Shown: piece by piece, positions 45,173 to 54,607 of the stretch
Numbering within the stretch: position 1 is the stretch's first letter
Layout of the letters: each line of letters starts with the position of its first letter
DNA from: Marinisporobacter sp.
GTDB lineage: Bacteria > Bacillota > Clostridia > Peptostreptococcales > Thermotaleaceae
NCBI GenBank assembly: GCA_025210395.1
Contig: JAOARV010000032.1
Location: forward strand, 83,215 to 147,214
Direction of reading: 5' to 3'
DNA length: 64,000 bases
Translations under genes and position numbers: made by a program
The notes under the pieces: generated by a model
Database searches by the model: none
Told to the model about the DNA's origin: nothing
Seen by the model: the letters and a program-made list of their open reading frames with translations, nothing else

Positions 45173-45511
45173 TTAATCACATAGACCATGGCTATAGAGT
45201 AAGCCACAGCATTTGTATAATTTATACTCTGTACCTAATAAGACGATTTCAGCACTAGATGCTAGTTCAATCATCTCTTTAGATGGTTTTTTCCCACGAA
45301 CAAAAACAATGGCTCGAATATCTAAGATTTCAGCAGTTCTTATTACTTGTGGATTGACAAGTCCTGTAAGTAGAATGGTATGATCTTTAGAATTAATTAA
45401 AACTTCGCTTAATAAATCAGAGGCTCTACAAAATTCAATAGAAAAATCTAAATCCATAGGATCTGTATAGTTTTTGGCTGAAAGAATAGAAATAATTTCT
45501 GATAACTTCAA
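45173..45511 (-). CDS. DRTGG domain protein
   Basis: A 112-residue stand-alone DRTGG domain. The segment DHTILLTGLVNPQVIRTAEI and later IRAIVFVRGKKPS and AEIVLLGTEYKLYKCCGLLYSHG match the family, with a Cys pair near the end. Such proteins are repeatedly encoded next to sensory hydrogenase genes and may take part in the same signalling chain. GAGGTGG precedes the ATG. The ligand is unknown. Confidence 0.82.
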   Translation of the reverse strand: MKLSEIISILSAKNYTDPMDLDFSIEFCRASDLLSEVLINSKDHTILLTGLVNPQVIRTAEILDIRAIVFVRGKKPSKEMIELASSAEIVLLGTEYKLYKCCGLLYSHGLCD

Positions 45512-45814
45512 ATAACCACCTCCAATAAAACTATTATACTATAGGTCAATAACTTATAAAATGCTTTGGGAATAAGTTTATTATTTAACAATAATATATA
45601 GATCGCTAAGTATTACATTGAATTCATCATAAATCAAAAATTTGAGTGAGAAATCTATAGGTGGAAGTAGTTGTATTTTGGGAAAATATGATATTATAAG
45701 TATAATATAGAATATTTTATGAAAACCTTTATTATATATACCTTATATATGGATTTTTTGAAAGAAAAATTTGTAATCACAAAAATGAAAGGAGGATGTG
45801 GTTTTCCACAAAAC
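45512..45814. other. Divergent intergenic region before pepF
   Basis: No gene is supported. TATAAG/TATAATA-like sequences at about 45695-45709 may serve as -10 of pepF. A hairpin at 45797-45810 (TGTGG-TTTT-CCACA) lies between the GGAGG and the pepF start codon. Confidence 0.4.
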
Positions 45815-47623
45815 ATGATGAATAAACCAAAACAAATTCCTAAAAGAAAAGAAATACCAGAAAAGTATAAATGGAAGCTAGAGAAGATGTACAAAAATGA
45901 CGATCTTTGGGAAAAAGATAGGACATACATAAAAGAAAAGGTTAAGGAAGTTACAAAATATAGGGGTAAATTAGGAGACTCTTCTCATAATTTATTGGAA
46001 GCATTAAAGCTTCAAGATGAAATCTCATTAAAGCTTGAGAATGTATTTGTATATGCAAGAATGAGAAAGGATGAAGACAACACAGTAACAAAATATCAAG
46101 CTATGACAGATCAAGCTCAAGGCTTAGGGGTACAAGTACAAAGTAATTTATCTTTTATGATTCCAGAGATTACGAGTATTTCTGAGGAAAAAATAAAAGC
46201 ATTTTTGAATGAAAATGAAAAATTGAGAGGATATACTTTTTATTTACAAGAAATTCTTCGACAAAAGGAACATATTTTATCTAAGGAAGAAGAACAGCTT
46301 TTAGCTCAAATGGGTGAATTATCAGCTGCACCTCAAAATATATTTGGTATGATTAACAATGCAGATATAAAATTCCCTACTATTAAGGATGAAAATAATG
46401 AAGAGGTTGAAGTAACTAAAGGTAGATATATCAAATTTTTAGAAAGCAGTGACCGACGGGTACGTAAAGATGCTTTTAAAGCTCTTTATAGCTCTTATGA
46501 AAAACAAAAAAATACGATTTCATCGACGCTGAATTACAGTGTTAAGAAAGATGCTTTTTATGCTAGAGTGAGAAAATATCCATCAGCTCTTCATGCATCA
46601 TTAGATGGAGACAATATCCCAGTAGATGTTTATGACAATTTGATTGAAGCCGTAGAAGGACATTTAGATGCAATGTATAAATATGTATCCCTTCGCAAAA
46701 AAGCATTAGGAGTAGAAAAACTACATATGTATGATTTGTATACGCCTATTGTAAAAGAGGTAGATATAAAAATACCTTATGAAGAAGCAAAAGAAAAGGT
46801 AAAAGAAGGATTAAAGCCTTTAGGAAAAGATTATACAAGCATCTTAGAAAAAGGATTTAATGAAGGTTGGATTGATGTATATGAAAATGAAGGAAAAACC
46901 AGTGGTGCTTATTCCTTTGGAACCTATACCAGTCCACCTTATGTACTTCTTAATCATCAAGATACGGTTCATGATATGTTCACTATTGCTCATGAAATGG
47001 GACATTCTCTACATTCTTATTATTCACATGAAAATCAGCCTTATGTATATGGTGGCTATACCATCTTTGTGGCAGAGGTTGCATCTACTGTAAATGAAGC
47101 TTTACTCATGGAGCATTTACTTGAAAATACAAAAGATGAGAATATGAAGATGTATTTGATGAACCATTATTTAGAGCAGTTTAGAGGAACCGTTTACAGA
47201 CAAACTATGTTTGCAAAATTTGAAAAGATTATTCATGAAAAGGCAGAAAAAGGGGAAGCTTTAACACCAGAAGATTTATGTGAAATCTATGAAGCTTTAA
47301 ACAAAAAATATTATGGACCAGATATTGTTATAGATGATGAAATTAAAATGGAGTGGGCAAGAATTCCACATTTTTATAATGCATACTATGTTTATAAGTA
47401 TGCTACTGGATATTCTGCAGCCGTTTCTTTATCTCAAAAGATCTTAAAAGAAGGAGAGCCTGCTGTAGAGAAATATCTAAACTTCTTAAAGGGTGGAGGG
47501 TCAGATTATCCAATCAATCTCCTTAAAGGGGCAGGAGTGGATATGACTACAACAGAACCTATACATCATGCACTGAAGGTATTTGAAAAATTAGTGGATG
47601 AAATGGAGAATATGATGAAGTAA
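45815..47623 (+). CDS. pepF: Oligoendopeptidase F (M3B zinc peptidase)
   Basis: About 602 residues, the family length. The zinc site is HEMGHS near residue 393 with a downstream Glu in VAEVASTVNEALL, as in M3 peptidases. It cleaves short peptides in the cytoplasm. The frame extends upstream to 45719, but the family N-terminus matches a start at 45815 or 45818 (MNKPKQIPKRKEIPEKYK). The only good ribosome binding site, GGAGG at 45791-45795, is 19 bases away, with a 14-base hairpin in the gap that would bring them together. Confidence 0.92.
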   Translation: MMNKPKQIPKRKEIPEKYKWKLEKMYKNDDLWEKDRTYIKEKVKEVTKYRGKLGDSSHNLLEALKLQDEISLKLENVFVYARMRKDEDNTVTKYQAMTDQAQGLGVQVQSNLSFMIPEITSISEEKIKAFLNENEKLRGYTFYLQEILRQKEHILSKEEEQLLAQMGELSAAPQNIFGMINNADIKFPTIKDENNEEVEVTKGRYIKFLESSDRRVRKDAFKALYSSYEKQKNTISSTLNYSVKKDAFYARVRKYPSALHASLDGDNIPVDVYDNLIEAVEGHLDAMYKYVSLRKKALGVEKLHMYDLYTPIVKEVDIKIPYEEAKEKVKEGLKPLGKDYTSILEKGFNEGWIDVYENEGKTSGAYSFGTYTSPPYVLLNHQDTVHDMFTIAHEMGHSLHSYYSHENQPYVYGGYTIFVAEVASTVNEALLMEHLLENTKDENMKMYLMNHYLEQFRGTVYRQTMFAKFEKIIHEKAEKGEALTPEDLCEIYEALNKKYYGPDIVIDDEIKMEWARIPHFYNAYYVYKYATGYSAAVSLSQKILKEGEPAVEKYLNFLKGGGSDYPINLLKGAGVDMTTTEPIHHALKVFEKLVDEMENMMK

Positions 47624-47625
47624 AG

Positions 47626-47663
47626 AAAAGCTATAGCTGTAGAGAATACAGTTATAGCTTTTA
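47626..47663 (+). terminator. Terminator of pepF
   Basis: AAAAGCTATAGCTGT pairs with ACAGTTATAGCTTTT (one G-T) around AGAGAAT, followed by ATAATT. Confidence 0.82.
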
Positions 47664-47928
47664 TAATTCTAATAGAAGGTAGTATAATTATTTTATTATG
47701 GGGTGAAAGGGCTGAAAGAAATAAAGGTTCACAAAAAATGGATAAATTATAAATATTTATGGGATTATAGGAAGGTATATGAGAAAGAAGTATTTACAAG
47801 GGGTATGTTCTTTTTAATAAATGGTTAGAATGACTAAAAAATGGAATTGACTTGAACATTTAATATTTTTCTATAAAATTATTTTGTATAATAGTAGTAG
47901 AATAGAGGGGAATTTGGCAGGTGATGAT
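47664..47928 (+). other. Promoter region of the FHA-FtsW-PBP operon
   Basis: No gene is seen. TGTATAAT at about 47884-47891 looks like an extended -10 box, and TTGACT at about 47846 could be a -35 box for a nearby TATAAA. The exact promoter is uncertain. Confidence 0.4.
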
Positions 47929-48357
47929 ATGTTTAATTTATTATCTTTGATATTTAGATATTTTTTTATATTGATTATTTATTTGTTTATTTTAGGAATC
48001 ATACGTCTCATTTATTTTGATATTAAAAGTATGAGTGATGTAATGGACCATTATCCCTATTTAAAATTAATCAATCGAAAAGATCAATTGCCCTTTAAAA
48101 TCAAAGAAGTATACACTTTAGAGGATTCTATGACTATTGGTAGGAAAAAAGAAAATGATGTGACTATTAATGATCCATATGTATCTAATGAACATTTAGA
48201 AATAACTTTAGATGAGGAAGAGTATTTTGTAGAAGATTTAGATAGTGCCAATGGAACTTACTTAAATGGAGATAGAATTATGGATATTATCAAATTGAAA
48301 AATGGAGATCGTATTAAATTTGGTCAAGTAGAATTTTTGTATGTAAGGAATGATTAA
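47929..48357 (+). CDS. FHA domain membrane protein
   Basis: A 142-residue protein with one N-terminal helix (about 5-27) and a C-terminal forkhead-associated domain: IGRKKENDVTINDPYVSNEH and DLDSANGTYLNG, including the GR, SxxH and NGT phosphothreonine-binding positions. It presumably reads Ser/Thr-kinase signals at the membrane. The ATG at 47929 follows AGGTGATG; the upstream part of the frame is noncoding. It heads an operon with FtsW/RodA and a penicillin-binding protein, so it likely links phosphorylation to wall synthesis. Confidence 0.88.
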   Translation: MFNLLSLIFRYFFILIIYLFILGIIRLIYFDIKSMSDVMDHYPYLKLINRKDQLPFKIKEVYTLEDSMTIGRKKENDVTINDPYVSNEHLEITLDEEEYFVEDLDSANGTYLNGDRIMDIIKLKNGDRIKFGQVEFLYVRND

Positions 48358-48369
48358 GGAGATGAATCC

Positions 48370-49596
48370 ATGAATAAAAAATTTTTCAGCTATAAAATGC
48401 CCCAAAATTTAATATTTTTGGTAGATATTTTAGCACTTTTTCTCCTTTATTTCTATAAAGATGGATTTGATCAGTTTATATTGATTTCAGGAATATTATT
48501 GACCTTGATCATATACATATCTAACTTTCTACTTTTTAAAACTTCTTCAGGGGATCATTATATATTTTTGATTATGACCATGCTTGTAAGTATTGGAATT
48601 ATCATGATTTATAGAATTAATCCTACATTTGGGTTCAGGCAAATTACTTGGTTTGGGGTAGGGATTACAACCTTTTTTTTATTTTATACCATTATAAAAA
48701 ATATTAATGGCTGGGAAAATTGGATAAAGGCTTATATAGGACTTTCTTTGATTTTATTTGTATCTACTTTGATTTTAGGAACTAGAATTAAAGGAGCTAC
48801 CAATTGGATTAAAATAGGAGGATTTACCTTTCAGCCTGCAGAAATTATAAAGATATTATTTATATTTTTCTTAGCTGCTTATTATAGTGGGAAAAAGAAA
48901 ATTGGAAATGTTTATATTTTTTTAGGAATTGTATATAGCTATATAGGCTTTTTATTTATTCAAAGAGATTTGGGTGCAGCAATGATCTTTTATTTTGTTT
49001 TTATGACTATATTTTATATATTTGAAGAAGATAGAAAACTAATTTATTATAATATAGCAGGAGCAGGGATCATTGGAGTACTCAGTTATTTTTTAGTCCA
49101 TCATGTAAGGGTTAGAGTCATTACATGGATAGATCCTTGGAGTTATATTGATGACAAAGGATATCAAATAACTCAATCTTTATTTGCTATTGCATCAGGA
49201 GGTTTCTTTGGTACAGGCATAGGTCTTGGTCATCCAGAATTTATTCCTGAGGTACATACGGATTTTATATTTTCAGCTATTTGTGAAGAAATGGGTATTT
49301 TTGGTGGTATTGGGGTAATCATGCTTTTCTTTATTTTAGTTTATAGAGGTTTTAAGATTGTCTTAGCCCAACATAATAAATTTTTTAAGATTATTGCTCT
49401 AGGAATGACAACTATGCTTGGGTTTCAAGCCTTTATCATTATAGGAGGCGTAATAAAAATGATTCCTCTTACAGGGGTGACATTACCTTTTGTTAGTTAT
49501 GGTGGAAGCTCATTAGTAGCTAGTTTTGTAGCATTAGGAATACTCCAGGTAGCATCAGAAGAAATAGAGATTGAAGAGGAGGAACAAAATGGATAA
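48370..49596 (+). CDS. FtsW/RodA/SpoVE family glycosyltransferase
   Basis: A 408-residue membrane protein with about ten helices. SEDS-family motifs are present: GATNWIKIGGFTFQPAEIIKI, QRDLGAAMIF, DFIFSAICEEMG and LPFVSYGGSSLVA near the end. It polymerises lipid II into glycan strands outside the membrane. Its end overlaps the start of the transpeptidase gene by eight bases, consistent with a working pair. Confidence 0.93.
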   Translation: MNKKFFSYKMPQNLIFLVDILALFLLYFYKDGFDQFILISGILLTLIIYISNFLLFKTSSGDHYIFLIMTMLVSIGIIMIYRINPTFGFRQITWFGVGITTFFLFYTIIKNINGWENWIKAYIGLSLILFVSTLILGTRIKGATNWIKIGGFTFQPAEIIKILFIFFLAAYYSGKKKIGNVYIFLGIVYSYIGFLFIQRDLGAAMIFYFVFMTIFYIFEEDRKLIYYNIAGAGIIGVLSYFLVHHVRVRVITWIDPWSYIDDKGYQITQSLFAIASGGFFGTGIGLGHPEFIPEVHTDFIFSAICEEMGIFGGIGVIMLFFILVYRGFKIVLAQHNKFFKIIALGMTTMLGFQAFIIIGGVIKMIPLTGVTLPFVSYGGSSLVASFVALGILQVASEEIEIEEEEQNG

Positions 49597-50989
49597 AAAT
49601 TCTAGAAGAATTATTAAGGTTCTTATAGCATTTAGTACCCTCTTTATCAGTTTGGTGGTATACTTAAGTTACTTCGAAATTTTTCAAGCATCAAAAATTA
49701 TTAATAATAATTATAACAAAAGACAATGGATCAATGAAGAATATGTACTTCGAGGGATTATTGCTGATAGAAATGGAAAAACACTTAGTTTTAGTGAAAA
49801 GAATAACAGTAGTCAAATACGCCATTATCCCTTTGGAAGGGTATATAGTCATATTATAGGCTACAGCTTTAAAGAATATGGAAAAGCAGGATTAGAATCT
49901 TCCTATAATAAAGATTTATTGAATATTAAAAAGAATCCGATACAGGAAATAACAGAAAAAATTATGGGACCGAAGGAAAAAGGAAACAATTTGATTTTAA
50001 CTATTGATCATGAAATTCAAAGCTATGCAGAAAAAAAGCTTAGAGGAAAAAAGGGGGCTATTGTAGTCTTAAATCCTAAGAACGGTGAAATTTATGCCAT
50101 GGTAAGTAAACCTGATTTTGATCCATCCACCATAAAAAAACAATGGGGTGAGATTACAGAAGATAAAAATAGTCCCATGCTCAATAGAGCAACCATGGGA
50201 CTTTATACACCAGGTTCTATATTTAAGACCATAACAGCTACAGCAGCCCTTGAAAACAATAAGGCAGAAAGAAGCATTGATTGTAAAGGGTTTATCAATA
50301 TTGATGGCTACGTGTTAAAAGATTATAGAGGTGCTGTCCATGGGACAATAGACATGAAAAGAGCATTAGAGGTTTCTTGTAATGTATTTTTTAGTCAAAT
50401 AGGACTTGAACTAGGGGAAGAAAAATTGAAAAATACAGCAGAAAAATATATGCTAAATAAAGAGATTCCCTTTGAGTTACAAGTGAAAGAATCAACCTTT
50501 TCAAAGGAAAGTATGACTCGCCCAGAACTAGGAGCATCTGCTATTGGGCAAGGGAAAATACTTGTTACTCCACTGAATATGGCAATGGTAGCAGGAGCTA
50601 TTGCTAATGATGGAGCTATGATGAAGCCTATTTTGGTGAAGGAGGTGATTGATCCTAAGGGAAGGACGCTTAAAATGAATATTCCTCAGGTTTTATCAAG
50701 AACAAGTAGTAAAATAGTAGCTGACGAAGTAAAATCTATGATGGTGGCTGTGGTAGAAGAAGGATCAGGAAAAAATGCAAGAATTAAAAATATAAAGGTT
50801 GGTGGCAAAACAGGAACAGCAGAAAATCAGACAGAAAAAGAACATGGATGGTTTATTGGTTTTGCTCCAGCAGATGATCCGAAAGTGGCAATTGCTGTAG
50901 TACTAGAAAATATAGGTATAACCGGAGGAAAAAGTGCAGCTCCTATTGCAAGGGATATAATGGAGACTGCATTGAGTAGATTGAAATAA
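49589..50989 (+). CDS. Penicillin-binding protein, class B transpeptidase (PbpA-like)
   Basis: About 466 residues: an N-terminal membrane helix (8-30), a short PBP dimer-type segment, then the transpeptidase domain with S-x-x-K in TPGSIFKT (near 208), SCN (near 265) and KTGT (near 408). It crosslinks peptidoglycan. The ATG at 49589 follows GAGGAGGAA inside the previous gene. FHA, SEDS and PBP genes in this order resemble the fhaB-rodA-pbpA cluster of Actinobacteria and Clostridia. Confidence 0.93.
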   Translation: MDKNSRRIIKVLIAFSTLFISLVVYLSYFEIFQASKIINNNYNKRQWINEEYVLRGIIADRNGKTLSFSEKNNSSQIRHYPFGRVYSHIIGYSFKEYGKAGLESSYNKDLLNIKKNPIQEITEKIMGPKEKGNNLILTIDHEIQSYAEKKLRGKKGAIVVLNPKNGEIYAMVSKPDFDPSTIKKQWGEITEDKNSPMLNRATMGLYTPGSIFKTITATAALENNKAERSIDCKGFINIDGYVLKDYRGAVHGTIDMKRALEVSCNVFFSQIGLELGEEKLKNTAEKYMLNKEIPFELQVKESTFSKESMTRPELGASAIGQGKILVTPLNMAMVAGAIANDGAMMKPILVKEVIDPKGRTLKMNIPQVLSRTSSKIVADEVKSMMVAVVEEGSGKNARIKNIKVGGKTGTAENQTEKEHGWFIGFAPADDPKVAIAVVLENIGITGGKSAAPIARDIMETALSRLK

Positions 50990-50999
50990 AGGAGAGGGC

Positions 51000-51779
51000 A
51001 TGATGAATACATTATTAAAGAACAAAAATATTTTAATTATGGGTGTTGCAAATAAGTGGAGTATTGCCTGGGCAATTGCTAAGGTTTTTCATAAAGCAGG
51101 AGCAAAACTGGCATTTACATATTTAGGAGAAAAGACAAAGAAAAGTATAGAAAAGCTTATGGAAAAAGAAGGGATGGATCATGTTTTATTGATTCCATGT
51201 GATGTGACAAAGGATGAAGAGATCGAGAATACCTTCAATACATTAAAAGATGAATTTGGAACACTTGATAGTGTTGTACATAGTATTGCTCATGCAAAGA
51301 AAGAAGAGCTTGAAGGAGAGTATGTAGACACATCAAGAGAAGGATATATAATGGCTCAAGAGATTAGTGCATATTCTTTAGTGGCTGTTACAAAATATGC
51401 AAAGCCTCTTATGGGTGAGGGCGGCAGTTTTGTGGCGCTTACTTATTTAGGAGGAGAGAGAGTTGTTAAAAATTATAATGTAATGGGTGTAGCAAAAGCA
51501 GCATTAGAATCTAGTGTGAAATATTTAGCCCATGATTTAGGAAAAGATGGGTTAAGAATTAATGCTATATCAGCTGGTCCTATTAAAACATTAGCAGCAA
51601 AAGGAATAAGAAACTTTAATGATATGTTAAAAGCTTTTGAAGAAAAATCTCCTATGGGAAGATTGATTGATACAGAAGAGGTAGGGAATACAGCTCTTTT
51701 CCTATGTAGTGATTTAAGTAGTGGGGTGAATGGAGAAAATATTCATGTAGATTGTGGCTATCATGTATTAGGGTATTAA
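51000..51779 (+). CDS. fabI: Enoyl-ACP reductase (FabI)
   Basis: A 259-residue short-chain dehydrogenase of the FabI type: GVANKWSIAWAIAKVF near the start binds NAD(H), and the catalytic Tyr-x6-Lys is YNVMGVAK near 157-164, preceded by TYLGGERVV. It carries out the last reduction in each round of fatty-acid elongation. GGAGAGGGC precedes the ATG at 51000 (51003 is the alternative). It follows the PBP gene by ten bases and may share its transcript. Confidence 0.94.
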   Translation: MMNTLLKNKNILIMGVANKWSIAWAIAKVFHKAGAKLAFTYLGEKTKKSIEKLMEKEGMDHVLLIPCDVTKDEEIENTFNTLKDEFGTLDSVVHSIAHAKKEELEGEYVDTSREGYIMAQEISAYSLVAVTKYAKPLMGEGGSFVALTYLGGERVVKNYNVMGVAKAALESSVKYLAHDLGKDGLRINAISAGPIKTLAAKGIRNFNDMLKAFEEKSPMGRLIDTEEVGNTALFLCSDLSSGVNGENIHVDCGYHVLGY

Positions 51780-51807
51780 TAGGAATTATAAGGATATATT
51801 TATATGA

Positions 51808-51847
51808 AAAAAGAGATAAAATCTATTGGGATTTTATCTCTTTTTTA
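51808..51847. terminator. Bidirectional terminator
   Basis: AAAAGAGATAAAATC and GATTTTATCTCTTTT form a perfect 15-bp stem around TATTGG, followed by TT; located between convergent fabI and cobI. Confidence 0.88.
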
Positions 51848-51849
51848 GA

Positions 51850-52548
51850 TTATTTGTTTTCTTTATTAACTAATATAGTGGAGAAATAAGATATCTGATC
51901 TTTACTAATATTTTCTAAATCATGGTAAACAACTTCTCTATCTTGAGAAGAGTTACTTACTAAAATAGCGTATTTGATTAAGTCATATTTTTTTAGTTTT
52001 TCAATGATCTCTTTGAAATTTTTATACACTTTCATCAATACAATAGAATTATAATTTTTGAGTGTAAAATCAAATTTTTCTTCATCAGCAGTGCAAGGTA
52101 ATACTACTAAAGCCTCTCGATCCATTACAAGAGGGAAATTTTGACTTGAAGCAATATTTGAAAAAGCGCTAATTCCTGGGATGGTTTCTATTTCTATTTT
52201 TTCTCTTAAAAGCTCTAAAATATATACATAAGTACTATAAAGCATTGGATCTCCTAATGTGATAAAGCCTACATTTTTTCCGCTCTTTACGTCTTTTTCT
52301 ATTTCATTTGCAATTTCCTTCCAAGCGTTAACTCTTTCTTCATCATTGAAATTCATTGGAAAATGTCTTTCTTTGATTTCTGTTGTAGGTAAAACATATT
52401 CCTTAACAATAGATAAAGCTAAACTTTCTCCACATTCCTTTGGTTGTGGAGTAAAAAGAATATCTAATTTTTTTAGTGTATTTACTGCTTTTACTGTAAC
52501 CAAAGAGCTATCTCCTGGTCCTGTACCAATTCCATAAAATTTTGACAT
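51850..52548 (-). CDS. cobI: Precorrin-2/cobalt-factor-2 C20-methyltransferase
   Basis: A 232-residue SAM-dependent methyltransferase of corrin synthesis. Seen: GIGTGPGDSSLVTVKAV at the start (the CobI/CbiL P-loop-like GxGPGD), GFITLGDPMLYSTYVY near residue 95 and ETIPGISAFSNIAS near 120. It methylates C20 of the tetrapyrrole. An isolated cobI without the rest of the cob operon nearby is unusual. It lies after an ABC-2 exporter pair on the same strand. Confidence 0.9.
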   Translation of the reverse strand: MSKFYGIGTGPGDSSLVTVKAVNTLKKLDILFTPQPKECGESLALSIVKEYVLPTTEIKERHFPMNFNDEERVNAWKEIANEIEKDVKSGKNVGFITLGDPMLYSTYVYILELLREKIEIETIPGISAFSNIASSQNFPLVMDREALVVLPCTADEEKFDFTLKNYNSIVLMKVYKNFKEIIEKLKKYDLIKYAILVSNSSQDREVVYHDLENISKDQISYFSTILVNKENK

Positions 52549-52557
52549 AAGTTCTAA

Positions 52558-52579
52558 ACGAATACTTGACTGTATTCGT
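52558..52579 (-). promoter_or_regulatory. Inverted repeat before cobI
   Basis: ACGAATAC and GTATTCGT are exact complements around TTGACT. It lies between the ABC permease stop and the cobI start, overlapping the space around the AAAGGGGG. No T-run follows, so it is an operator or RNA hairpin rather than a terminator. Confidence 0.4.
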
Positions 52580-52600
52580 CTGCCCCCTTTCTAAATGGTT

Positions 52601-53332
52601 TTATACTTCTCTATAGCTTGCATATACGCCTAAAGCGTAGAGTGCTACAAAGTATATGAGTAGTATGAATATTGAAAAATAATTGGTAATTCCTTTGAGT
52701 GCGATATTTCTTAGTCCCATTATAGCATGGGTAAGTGGTAATACTTCTATTATTTTTTTTACAATATAGGGCATTTTATCTAATGAAAAGAAGGTTCCAC
52801 ATAAAAAAGTCATAGGTGTAATAACAAAGCTTGTGAAACGATTCATATCGTAATGGGTGTTGATGACCATTGCTGCGAAATACCCAAAAGCAGCAAAAAG
52901 CATGCTATTTAAAAAGCATATGAGTAAAAAAGAAAATGTAATATGAATGTGAGCACCAAATAGGTAAGAGACTAGTAAAATGATGCATCCTGCATAAAAA
53001 CCACGCAGTGCTCCAGCGATCACATATCCTAGTGTTAATAAATACATATTTACAGGTGCTGTTAAATAATATTCAAAGCTTTTTTCATGAAGCCTTGCAA
53101 CAGAAATCCTAATAGATACAGCATTAAAGCTTGTATGCATAGTAGACATGGCAATGATGCCAGGAATAATATAATGCAGATAGCTATAGCCTTCCACTGA
53201 AACATCTGATCCTAATCCCCATCCAAAGGCTAATAAATATAATAGGGGAGTAATGACGGCAGAAGAAGTGATTTTAAAAGCTCTTTTTTTGAAGAAAGAA
53301 AATTCCCTCCAGAGTATTGTTAAAACTTCCAT
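52601..53332 (-). CDS. ABC-2 type permease
   Basis: A 243-residue protein with six helices and the DrrB/NodJ-like pattern: TPLLYLLAFGWGLG near 28-42, HYIIPGIIAMSTMHTSFNA near 67-86 and TPMTFLCGTFFSLDKMP near 172-188. It forms the membrane part of an exporter with the ATPase encoded just upstream; its ATG directly follows the ATPase stop codon. Substrate unknown. Confidence 0.9.
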   Translation of the reverse strand: MEVLTILWREFSFFKKRAFKITSSAVITPLLYLLAFGWGLGSDVSVEGYSYLHYIIPGIIAMSTMHTSFNAVSIRISVARLHEKSFEYYLTAPVNMYLLTLGYVIAGALRGFYAGCIILLVSYLFGAHIHITFSFLLICFLNSMLFAAFGYFAAMVINTHYDMNRFTSFVITPMTFLCGTFFSLDKMPYIVKKIIEVLPLTHAIMGLRNIALKGITNYFSIFILLIYFVALYALGVYASYREV

Positions 53333-54181
53333 TTATCGTACCTTCCTATTCGTAAAATTGTAGAAAACGTCTTCTAAATTTGTATTTCTGAGTATGTAAT
53401 GATCATTTAAGGAATGGGCATAATTCTTAGCTTCTTCTATAGAAGTGAAATATTTATATTTTGTTGTTTTTTCTGTATTAAAATATTCAACAGTAAATTG
53501 ACCAAGATTGTTTTTTAGATTTTCACTTGTATCACAATAAAATATTTTTCCTTGATCCATAAGCCCTATCTGATCACAAAGATATTCGGCCTCTTCAATA
53601 TAGTGGGTTGTAAGAATAATGGTTTTTCCCATATCCTTCATGCCCTTTAGCATATCCCATATTTTTCTTCGATTATTTACATCAATGCCTACAGTGGGCT
53701 CGTCTAAAAAAAGGATATCAGGATCATTGACTAAAGCTTTAGTAATCATCAATTTTCTTTGCATACCACCAGATAATTTTTTAGTAAGTTTATTTTCTAT
53801 AGATTTTAAATCTGAAAAGGTTAAAAGCTCTTCAACTTTTTTTTCTTGCTCTTTTCCTCTTAATTTGTAAAGCTTTGCAGAAAAAATAAGATTTTCCTTT
53901 ACAGAAAGCTCTTTATCAAGATTAATATGTTGAGGAACAATCCCGATTTTACTTTTGATAAAAGTATTATCTCTAGACATCTTTTGGTTTTCAATAAGAA
54001 TATTTCCCTTACATGGTTTTAATAAACCTACAAGCATTTTGATAAGGGTAGTTTTTCCTGCACCATTTGGACCTAATAGACCAAAAAAGCTTCCCTTTTG
54101 AATAGTGAGGCTTAAACCATCAACAGCTGTGAAATCTCCATATTTTTTTGTTACTTCTTTGATTTGGATCATAGTATTCAT
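53333..54181 (-). CDS. ABC transporter ATP-binding protein (exporter type)
   Basis: A 282-residue ATPase with Walker A GPNGAGKTTL near 36, signature KLSGGMQRKL, Walker B DILFLDEPTVGID and switch His in TTHYIEEAE. It works with the ABC-2 permease that follows. CAGGAGG precedes the ATG. It is transcribed away from the cobalamin-riboswitch operon; whether the pair or the downstream cobI share a corrinoid role is open. Confidence 0.92.
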   Translation of the reverse strand: MNTMIQIKEVTKKYGDFTAVDGLSLTIQKGSFFGLLGPNGAGKTTLIKMLVGLLKPCKGNILIENQKMSRDNTFIKSKIGIVPQHINLDKELSVKENLIFSAKLYKLRGKEQEKKVEELLTFSDLKSIENKLTKKLSGGMQRKLMITKALVNDPDILFLDEPTVGIDVNNRRKIWDMLKGMKDMGKTIILTTHYIEEAEYLCDQIGLMDQGKIFYCDTSENLKNNLGQFTVEYFNTEKTTKYKYFTSIEEAKNYAHSLNDHYILRNTNLEDVFYNFTNRKVR

Positions 54182-54312
54182 TGTTGCCTCCTGTTTTAAA
54201 ATTCCCTTATAACTCTAACAGAATAAATGCAATTAATCAATATAAGCTTGTAAATTGAAATATCTGTAAAAAGCATAAGGGGTTTTGTTTTTATAAAAAT
54301 ATCCACCTGATA

Positions 54313-54341
54313 TTGACATGCTTTTTATCATTATATATAAT
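54313..54341 (+). promoter_or_regulatory. Consensus sigma-A promoter of the B12-controlled operon
   Basis: TTGACA at 54313-54318 and TATAAT at 54336-54341 are separated by exactly 17 bases. Transcription would start near 54348, about 20 bases before the cobalamin riboswitch. Confidence 0.88.
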
Positions 54342-54345
54342 GTAG

Positions 54346-54358
54346 TTGTCATTGACAA
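54346..54358 (+). promoter_or_regulatory. Dyad at the transcription start site
   Basis: TTGTCA-T-TGACAA is a perfect 6-1-6 dyad lying on the predicted start site of the operon, where a repressor could act. The regulator is not known. Confidence 0.35.
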
Positions 54359-54367
54359 TTACATACG

Positions 54368-54530
54368 TAGTATTAGGTTTCTAATTTAGAATGAAAAGGG
54401 AAAGTGGTAAAAGCCACTGCAGCCCCCGCTACTGTGAGGTGGATGAAACTTTAGAACCACTGAAGCTTTTGCTTTGGGAAGGTTAAGGAGTAATACGAAG
54501 CCAAGCCAGGAGACCTGCCTAATATGCATA
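54368..54530 (+). ncRNA. Cobalamin riboswitch
   Basis: The B12-box GCCAGGAGACCTGCC is at about 54506-54520. Upstream, AAAGGGAAAGTGG, GCCACTGCAGCCCCCGCTACTGTGA and GGAGTAATACGAAGCC occur in the right order for the class. It precedes a terminator hairpin at 54608-54634 and the BtuCD-CbiK operon, so corrinoid binding should shut off transcription of these genes. Confidence 0.95.
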
Positions 54531-54607
54531 TTCGTTCTTTCGGAGGGAAAGTGAAATATACTAGTCAAAAATAGGCATATTGTTTTTAGCCATTTTATTG
54601 TTTAGTT

